Assembly: GCA_030267565.1 (NCBI GenBank)
Contig: BRXU01000042.1
Span: 713,001-777,000 of the forward strand
DNA length: 64,000 bases
Reading direction: 5' to 3'
Origin: Pleodorina starrii
Lineage: Eukaryota; Chlorophyta; Chlorophyceae; Chlamydomonadales; Volvocaceae
How positions within the stretch are numbered: position 1 is the stretch's first letter; the number at the start of each line of letters is the position of its first letter. The translations under genes were made by a program, and so were the position numbers. The notes under the pieces are model-generated. The model saw only the letters and a list, made by a program, of their open reading frames with translations, searched no databases and had not been told where the DNA came from. Positions 56,832 to 64,000 of this stretch are shown one piece after another.

Positions 56832-58556
56832 ATGACCGCCGTCGACGAGTCACCTGGCGTTGAACAACCTATACTAAGAACAGAAGCGACCGAGGAGAAT
56901 GCAGTCCCAGTGCACACTACAGCTATCAAAGAAGTAGAAGTAAAGGCCGGATGCGATGGTCAGCGGCAGAGGATTGAGCTCCAGCCTCATGGCCGCGACG
57001 TAGCTCGCAAGCAAAAGCCTCGACCGGCCGAAGTGTTCACTTACGAGCCTGACAAAGTTAGCGCCGGCAATTGCGCATCCATCCCCATTGAGTCTGAGGG
57101 TATCTGCCCGTGGCCTCCCCCGACATGTGACATCGCCACCTTTGTTGCCTGCAGGAGATCGACAGCTTCCAGGGCCTTCGGACGGTATGGTGGAAGAAGC
57201 TGCTGTACTACCTCGTAGGCGTGCTTACGGCCGGGTGCGTCGGCGAGCGAGCTGTTCATCTCCCTCATGCATCACAGTCGCAGCTAAGGCGCTTCCCCCG
57301 GTGATGTATTCCACTGCATGAATGTGTTAAAAAGGAAAACATGCATGAATGTGTTGTAGCAAGCAGCGTTTCGTCTGCGACTTGCCGCTTACCGGCTCAC
57401 GCTTTACGGGCTTGCAGCACGCCGCCATGCCCCTCCTGCATCTTCTGCCCTTGCACGCGCATTGCGCTGCGCTGCACACATACGGTCTGCTGCGCCCAGC
57501 CCCCCGCTTACCCTGCGCGCACATACTGCGAGTGCGATGTCCCCCTTTCCCCGTCATCATCAACATGAGCACAAAACCCATTCCCGGTTCACGCCCTGCC
57601 CTCTCCCACTCCAATCTCCCCCCCCCCCGCCTCACCTCACCTGAACCCCCCCTCCGCCACACCTCAACCCCCGTCAGGTTTTCCTTCCTGGTGTGCAAGT
57701 GGTCCCCTCGACTGCACATCCTGCTGAGCTTGTCGCCCTGCCCCCTCAAGGACGCCCAGTATGTGCGCGTGCGGGTACGTGCAGGGTGGCGCGCCGCACG
57801 GGGCCTTCTGCCCGGGTGGACGTTACGTTTGCGGCCACCCCCGCGCCGCCTTGCTTGATTGCTTGCTCCGCGGGACACGCGGCCCCCGCTCGTGCCGCAG
57901 CTTCTTCCCTATCATTTTGAGCGTGGATGGACTCTTGCAGCGCCGCTGTGCCCTCGAGCCCTCGTCTCGCCAGCCGAGTACCAAGCGCCCCCCCCCCCGC
58001 GGGGGCTGCCCAGACCTCCCTGCCTTAGCGGCCCAACCTCCCGCCATTCGCCGCCCCGCACACCCCGAACGGACGGCTCTCCCGCTTTTTACATGACCCT
58101 ACTTTGCAGAGCGTTGGCAAATTATTTTTCTATTTTGCATAGTGCAGGGACACTACCGGTATTTTCTTCTATTCTATCCCCTCCCCCCCGCTGCTTCCCA
58201 ACCCCGCCCCCTTCGCGCAGCTGTCCGACGGGCGTGTGGACCTGGCACGGGTACAGGAGGTCGCCATGACGGAGCCCCAGTACGACAGCCACCCGGCGGA
58301 CGAGGAGGGCGGAGGCGGCGGAGATGGCGGTTGGATCAAGGCAAGAGCGTGGGAGGGACGGGGTGGGGCGGGGAGGGGCGGGGTGGGGCGGGGAGAGGCG
58401 GGGTGGTTAGGTCGTCGGGTTAGGCAGGCGGGTGTGCTCCGGAGCGGAGGCAGGACGCTGGGCTGTTTGGTCGGGTCGGCGGAGTGCCGCCCGACGTGCC
58501 GCCCGACTGCCGCTACGACCACCTGCAGGTTTGTGGTGGGCCGCTACCCCCTCCTG

Positions 58557-58610
<54 letters not shown>

Positions 58611-61600
58611 GTTACAGTATCTGACCGGGCCCTGACGCTGGCCAGGGGCTGCTAACCCAGCCCCGACGGAAAGACCGCCTAAGCACTCTCCCCCTTGCGG
58701 TGGGAGAAGGGCGTGAGGGGCCGCTACCCCCTCCTGCTCGACGCAGAGCTGGCTGCGTCGTATACCCCATATACGGGTGTACGGTGCAGCGGCTCCCCAA
58801 AAGCTTGAGCTCACAGCCTGCCTTATACGGCAGCTGGGCCCTTCGTCCGCACAAACAGCAGTCGCGCCGGCACACTACGCGGCGCCCGCACTGTCCTGCC
58901 CGCCCTGAAGTCCTTGCAGCGCCGGGGCGCCCGGCCGGCCTGCTACCGGCTGGCGGTGCTCCTCTAGGCGCGAAAACAAAGCGCTGATAACCTGCCCCGA
59001 GCTTGGTCCGGCTCGTGGGCGGTCAGCACCAAAGGAGAACCCAAGACAGCGCGCGCCCTACCCCTGCTACTACTCCTACTACGACGGCCCCGGAGAGGCC
59101 GGGGGGTGGCCCCTAGAGGCCGAGCTCCAGAGCGCCGCTTGGCCTCGACGCGGCAGGAGGTCGGGAGCGGGCCTTGCGGCAGCGGGCTAGGTGACGGAGC
59201 TATAGTTCGCACTAGGCGGCACCTCGCCAACTCTCCTCACTCTCGCTAAACCCGCTCCCTAAAGCCTCCCTTGCCTACAAAAGGCAGCCTGCGGCGGTCT
59301 CTGCACCCTAAGTCCTCTCGGACCCGAAGGACCCCCCCTCCTCCTCCCCTCCTCTCACGCCTCCCTGCCTCGACGCCCTAAGTTCCCTCCCTCACCCCTA
59401 AAGCCCCTTCATCCCCTCACTCCACTTCCCCTCCCCCTCCCTCCATACCCATCCCTGCGTGCTGCACACACTGAAAGTGGCCGTTGACCACCGCCAGGAT
59501 GGGGTGGTCAGGCCCTACCCCCTCCCATCCCCGCCTTGGCACGTCTAGCTTTGCAAACCCTCGCACACGCTGCCAAAACTCTAGCGCTGCGCGCGCCTTG
59601 GCCACCTCGACTGGGTCTGGGGCATCCGGGGCGGTGGGCGAGTTCCTGACTGCCCACAGCCCCACGCGCGCCCGTTCCATGGCCGTGAGCGCCGCCAGGC
59701 AGATCACGTCCCACACGCACTGCTGCACGCCTGGCGGTGGCTCCGCCAGCCACACGTTCGCCCGGGTGATGGGCCCGGGCACGTGGGCGGCGATCTGCTG
59801 CACCACCGTTTGCGCCACCGGGCACTCCCAGAAGTGGTGTGCGCGCGGCGAGCATGCGTGTGGGCCGGCTCCCCCGTACGCGCCGCACTTGCATTGTTCT
59901 GGTGCCGCTCCCCTTATGTGGCTGTTGCCGGGAAGCGGCACGCCGTCCTGTGCCAACCGCCAGAGCGTCTCAAAGTGTTCGCGCTCCCATTTGATGGGCC
60001 ACATTCGCCGGAGCATTGCCAGTACGCCTGCTGCTGGCGCCACTTCGGCGGCGGCTGGCTGATGTCCCGGCGGGTGGGCTCCTGCTGCCGCTGCCGCCGC
60101 TGCGGGCTGCTCCCGGGCTTCCCGCTCGTAGGCTGCGTGCAGGCGGGCCCGGCGCTCCGTTACCGGCTGCATCTGCAGTAGGGTGGCTTGGCGGACGGAG
60201 AGGTCGCGCAGCTTGGTGCTGAGTGACCCCCCAAACCGCCAGCCCACCCGCCCCACGAACCGAGCTCGTATCGTCTCCTCCGTATCCAGCCCTGCCGCGC
60301 GTTCCGGGTGCGCCAGCACCGTCGCTGCTGCTGCACGCCATTCCGGGCTAATATCCGCCGTGAGGCGGTTGATGGCGTCGATGGTCGTCGTCCGCCTGAA
60401 GCCTGTCGGGTCGCTGGGGTCAAGGTTGGCTGTTACCCAGGCCTCCCACTCGCCCGCTGCTCGCGGGGCGGGGCGGGGTGTGTGTGTGTGTGTGTGTGTA
60501 ACTGTTACATATCTGCCGGGCCGACACTGGCCGGGGGCGCTAACCCGCCCACATACGGGAGACCGCCGAAGCACTCCTCTGTGTGTGTGTGTTTGTATGT
60601 GTATGAATGATTGCGACATGAGCATCGCGATCGGGAGTACAAAGGGTCAGCGCAGGTGCTAGTGTGTGTGGTTCTCTCTCCTCCCCTGCGTGCGCGCCTT
60701 GGCGCCCTGACAAGCCGCCCAGCGGACACGCCCAACGGCCCTCGCTGCAGGTCCAGAAGGGTCACCGGCTGCTCGAGTACTGCTGCACCCGGTACTTCTA
60801 CACAGCCACGGGGGGAGGGGGAGGGGCGGCACGCGACAGCGCTGCTGGTAGTGTTGGCGGCGGCGGTCCCACCTTCACGCCGGTGCCGGGTGTGCCCAAC
60901 GGCTTCAGCCTGCAGCTGCGGGCGGCGGCACAGACGCTGGCGGCGAGTGGGTCGGCGGCGGCGGTGGCGGCGGAGCAGCAGCAGCAGTGGGACCTGGCGG
61001 AGAGGCAGCTCAGGTGCGGGTGGTTGGGTGGCCGGGTGCGGCGGAAGGGAGGGCAGGACGGGACGTGACGGGACGTGACGTGCGGGCGGGTGTGACAATA
61101 GGGATTCGCGCTGGGCCCCGGCACCACCCGAAGAGGGTTGACCCCCTCGCGCGTGCCATTCGTGACACACGTGTTTTGTACGACACCAAACGTGTCCCTG
61201 ATGTCATGTGCGACACATGGCACATGGCACATGCCGCAGGTACGGCACCAACGAGATGGCCATCCCCGTCAAGAGCATCCCCATGCTGGTGTTCAACGAA
61301 ATGTGGCACCCCTTCTACGTCTTCCAGGTGCGGAGGGAGAAGGGAGAGGGGAAGGATGGATGGGGAAGATAGGGGGTGGGGGTGGGGCTTGGGGGGAAGT
61401 GGGGTGGGGCGTGCTAAGGCGCCAGGGCCCTGCATGTCGTTGGACGGCGGCCTCGCCGCCCACCGCTCACTCCTCCCACCTCCCCGCCCTGGTGGGCCCT
61501 AGTAGTTCGGCTCGACTTCGCTTGTGCGTCACGCTTCCTTGTACCCCCTTCCCCCCCCCCCCAAGCCCTACCTCCCGCCATTCCTTATCCCACCCCCGAC

Positions 61601-64000
61601 CCTAACGCCTCTAACCCTCCCCCCCGCGCCGTACGGCATGGGTGTCGGTCAACATTGTTTTGAACGATTGTCGTACGCTTCCGTACATACGACTGCAGTA
61701 CGCCTCCATCATCATCTGGATCGTGGGCGAGTACTACACCTACTCGGTGTGCATCGCCGCCATCACCTGGTTCGCAATCATATACGCCGCGACGCTGGCG
61801 CACAATAACGCCAAGCGGCTGGCGGACATTGCGGCGTACGAGTGGTGCGCGCGTGCGTGCGTGAGCGCGTGCCTGTGTACTGACTGGCTGACTGGCTGGC
61901 TGGTGCTTGTTTGCGACTTGCGGGGACTGTTACTAAGGTTTCAGCGAGGGGTTGCTCCTTGAGGACTTTTTCAGGGGTTTTGTCGAGCTCCGTGGTCCCT
62001 GTAGGTCAGAAGCACGAAGCGCCTGGCGCTTCGCTCGTGGCTCCACCGTTCGGGCCAAGGGCCGCATGCGGCCGTGGGGCGGGGGAGGCAGGTGCGGGTG
62101 CGGCGGCGGTGGCGGCTTGATGTCCCCCTTCCTCGCTCCCCGCGCATGGCCGCTGTGCTCGTTACCATAGTCCCTTTTTGATCGTGAAGTCCCCATCAAC
62201 TCCCCACACGCCGCCTGCACCCTCTCCGCTCCCCCTCGCGTCCTTCCCCTTTCTCCTCCCCCCTCCCGCCTCCTTCCCTCTCCCCCCTCCCCCTCTTCCT
62301 TACCCCCAGCGAGGTGGACGTGCTCCGCGGCGGCGAGGTTGTCCGCCTCTCCTCCGCCTGCCTGGTCCCCGGGGAGTTGGTGGTGGTGGGCCCGGGCACC
62401 CTGCCGTGCGACATGGTGCTGCTGAGGGGCGAGTGCATCGTGGACGAAAACATGCTCACGGGTGCGGGGGGGGGGGGGAGGACGGCGGGGCGCGGGATGG
62501 GAAGGGGCGGGCGTTTGCGGCGTATATTGGGTACAGGTGGCAGCGCGGCGGGCGGGTCGATGGGCTTTTCATGCTGAAGGAAAGGTGTACTGCCCCGCAG
62601 GGGGCTTGCGAGGCCGTTCAATGGTGCGGCGCCCGTAGTCCGGACCCAGCTTGATGTCTTTGACCCAGAACAGCCCCGGGCCTCAACGGGCTTCAACCCT
62701 CGCCTCATCCGGTCCCACCCCGCTCCGTCCCTGGTATCCATCTGCACCCGCTCCTCCCACCCCACACATACACACACGCAGGCGAGTCCGTCCCCGTTCG
62801 CAAGGTGTGCTACAACCCGGTTGCCGACGGTCTGTCGTACGAGCCGGAGAAGTGCCCCGCCTGCACGCTGTTTGGCGGCACGGTGGTGGCGCAGGCGAGG
62901 GCGCCCCGGGGCCAGAAGGCGGTGGCCATGGTCTGCCGCACGCGGTTCTACTCGGCCAAGGGACAGCTGCTGCGGTGAGAGTAGTTACGGCAGCCCTGAA
63001 CGCGCGGGCGGTTGGGGTGTCGATGCCGCGTTGTGAGACGCTAACGCTGTCTGTTACACGCTCCATGACGCCCTGCGCTGTGCTTGTGCTGTCCCTTGCG
63101 TCAGCGCCTCTCCCGCGCCTCTCCCGCGCCTCTCCCGCGCCTCTCCCGCGCCTCTCCCGCGCCTCTCCAGCGCCTCTCCCGCGCCTCTCCAGCGCCTCTC
63201 CCGCGCCTCTCCAGCGCCTCTCCCGCGCCTCTCCAGCGCCTCTCCAGCGCCTCTCCCGCGCCTCTCCAGCGCCTCTCCAGCGCCTCTCCCGCCCTTTCCT
63301 GCTGTCCCCTTATACCCCGCCTGTCGCTTTACTCGTTGTTGGCCCCTTTCCCGCCACCGCCTCCCGCGCAGCTCCATCCTGTTCCCCCGCGAGCACGAGG
63401 AGTCCTTCATCTCCGACTCGCTCAAGTTCATCTTGGGCATGCTGGTCGCCTGCATGGCGTTGTTCGCGTGGGCGGCGGTGGTGATGGCGGGCGTCGGCGC
63501 GTCGGCGGAGAGCATTGTGGTGCGTGCGGTGCCGGCATCCCGAGCGCGTGGGGGCCTTGTTACGAACGATGCATCGCTTTTGGACAGGCAACGGCAACGG
63601 CAACGGCAGGGAGACGTGCGTCTGTGTGCGTGTTGGCGCGTGTCACCCCGCCTGTCACCCTGCTTGACCCCGCCGCCCCCTAGTCCTTCCTGGTCCCTTC
63701 CTGGGGACACGCTCACACCTCCCTTTCCGTACATGTGCTCTGACACGCACCCTGGCCAAACACGCGCGACCCTTCCGCCCAACCCCGCACACATGAGCCC
63801 AACACACCACGCGCCGTGACACCACCTGGCCCAGACCGCGGCCCCCTATGCCCCTAACCCTTACCTGCTTCCCCCCCGATCCCCCCGATCCCCCGTTCCC
63901 GCCTCCACCCATCGTAGGAGCGGTTTTTCGATATGATCACCATCGCGGTCCCGCCCGCGCTGCCCGCCTGCCTGACCGTCGCCACCGTCTGCTCCATCGG
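56832..64000 (+). CDS. P5B-type cation/polyamine-transporting ATPase (ATP13A-like), 5' part
   Basis: P5B ATPases sit in endolysosomal or vacuolar membranes; animal ATP13A2 exports polyamines. Eleven exons join in phase: 56,832-57,056, 57,155-57,234, 57,678-57,774, 58,221-58,340, 60,751-61,013, 61,240-61,327, 61,699-61,844, 62,310-62,461, 62,782-62,974, 63,372-63,519 and 63,918 onward (531 codons so far). The N-terminal P5 domain reads EIDSFQGLRTVWWKKLLYYL and LSPCPLKDAQYVRV. Then come YGTNEMAIPVKSIPMLVFNE and HPFYVFQYASIIIWIVGEYY, the actuator motif ENMLTGESVPV (split by an intron), and M4 with ITIAVPPALPACLTVATVCS; PPALP is the P5B signature. The DKTG phosphorylation site lies beyond the window. 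Intron 4 begins GCAAGAG, a GC-AG intron. The ATG and the first join (AAA before GTTAGC) are the least certain parts. Confidence 0.9.
58561..58608. repeat. (TG)n microsatellite, retroelement tail
   Basis: About 24 TG repeats. On the minus strand they form the (CA)n tail of module copy B. Confidence 0.95.
58614..58860 (-). mobile_element. (CA)n-tailed retroelement 3' module, copy B
   Basis: Reverse-complement match to copy A at 54,101-54,340, ending GTAACGACACAC on the minus strand and running into a 47-base (AC)n tail (58,561-58,613 region). A 23-base stretch beginning GGGCCGCTACCCCCTCCTGC lies both beyond the tail (58,539-58,561) and inside the module (58,718-58,740). Confidence 0.7.
59417..60480 (-). 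pseudogene. L1-like LINE ORF2 C-terminal fragment, copy 2
   Basis: The minus-strand frame is open from the CA tail of module copy C to a stop at 59,417. It aligns with copy 1: DPSDPTGFRR, RWPI-type MLRRMWPIKWEREHFETLWR, DGVPLPGNSHIRG, the CKCGAYGG...HHFWECP finger and PITRANVWLAEPPPGVQQCV. The start corresponds to a point about 85 residues further into the protein than in copy 1, so the two truncations are independent. The frame is intact, but the reverse transcriptase is absent. The first codons of the open frame beyond 60,480 are (CA)n and flank. Confidence 0.8.
60484..60574 (-). mobile_element. (CA)n-tailed retroelement 3' module, copy C
   Basis: The minus strand reads GCTTCGGCGGTCTCCCGTAT, then CGCCCCCGGCCAGTGTCGGC and GCAGATATGTAACAGTTAC, followed by (AC)n at 60,480-60,499. 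It is a diverged, shorter relative of copies A and B. The L1-like fragment copy 2 begins right after its tail, just as copy 1 follows copy A. Confidence 0.65.
63098..63297. repeat. 11-bp minisatellite in P5B intron 9
   Basis: GCGCCTCTCCC and the variant GCGCCTCTCCA repeat about 18 times in intron 9 (62,975-63,371). The array keeps several frames open; these are not genes. Confidence 0.9.

Larger units (their letters stand above)
58341..60750 (+). other. GC-AG intron of the P5B gene, 2.4 kb, carrying antisense retroelements
   Basis: The donor AAG-GCAAGAG matches the strict consensus of GC introns, and the acceptor is CTCGCTGCAG. Both exons are at phase 0. The intron contains a (TG)n run, two (CA)n-tailed retroelement modules and an L1-like ORF fragment, all antisense to the gene. 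Confidence 0.8.

Noticed and set aside
61524..63912. Assorted 60-280 codon frames on both strands within the P5B gene
   Set aside because: They overlap well-supported ATPase exons or lie in introns and minisatellites, and their translations have no protein character.
1..64000. CRISPR arrays, bacterial operons, ribosome-binding sites
   Set aside because: Repeat spacing, introns and gene families are eukaryotic; no direct repeat/spacer pattern of CRISPR type was seen.

Overview
The window reads as nuclear DNA of a volvocine green alga, probably Chlamydomonas or a close relative. It is very GC-rich and intron-dense, contains a pherophorin-type cell-wall gene with a long Ser/Pro rod, and holds several retroelement types familiar from that genus. 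I inferred this from gene families and gene style; no ribosomal or organelle marker is present.

Layout. 1-4.9 kb: the edge of a minus-strand gene, then a perfect 280-copy heptamer satellite and diverged tandem repeats. 4.9-7.9 kb: fragments of LINE reverse transcriptase (plus) and LINE endonuclease (minus) around a 223-bp tandem repeat. 7,893-21,853: a block with CACTA-like ends (CACTCTGGGAAAAAG inverted repeats, ACT on both flanks). Inside it lie a gene for an SH3-like protein, a spliced Tc1/mariner transposase gene that still reads as intact, and strongly strand-asymmetric G-rich and C-rich repeats. 22.8-26.3 kb: an unrecognised spliced gene, a cluster of GTCATGAC-like words, and the last exons of a TIC236 (TamB/DUF490) homologue.

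27,184-38,714: three tandem copies of a 3.6-4.0 kb unit. Each carries the 3' half-exon of a pherophorin domain. Units 2 and 3 also carry a tRNA-headed SINE with a 14-bp target duplication, and unit 1 is the empty site. The matching 5' part of the pherophorin gene (signal sequence, N-terminal domain, Pro-rich rod, first half of the pherophorin domain) lies at 39.0-40.8 kb on the minus strand and splices in phase to the unit-3 exon. 41.5-47.8 kb: repeat-rich, with a 5'-truncated LINE encoding a zinc finger plus restriction-like endonuclease, inserted with a 13-bp target duplication into an older reading frame.

47.9-49.5 kb: a complete four-exon gene for a small Gly/Pro/Tyr-rich protein starting MGCGASK. 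50.5-52.5 kb: the 3' exons of a LARGE/B4GAT1-like (GT49) glycosyltransferase. 54.1-55.7 kb: an L1-like 3' end beside a (CA)n-tailed module. 56.8 kb to the end: eleven exons of a P5B-type (ATP13A-like) ATPase, cut by the window edge. Its fourth intron starts with GC and holds an antisense L1-like fragment and two more copies of the (CA)n-tailed module.

The host genes here are mostly envelope, wall, glycosylation and transport functions and do not form one pathway. The main story is repeat activity: nested transposons, partial gene duplications and long simple repeats.
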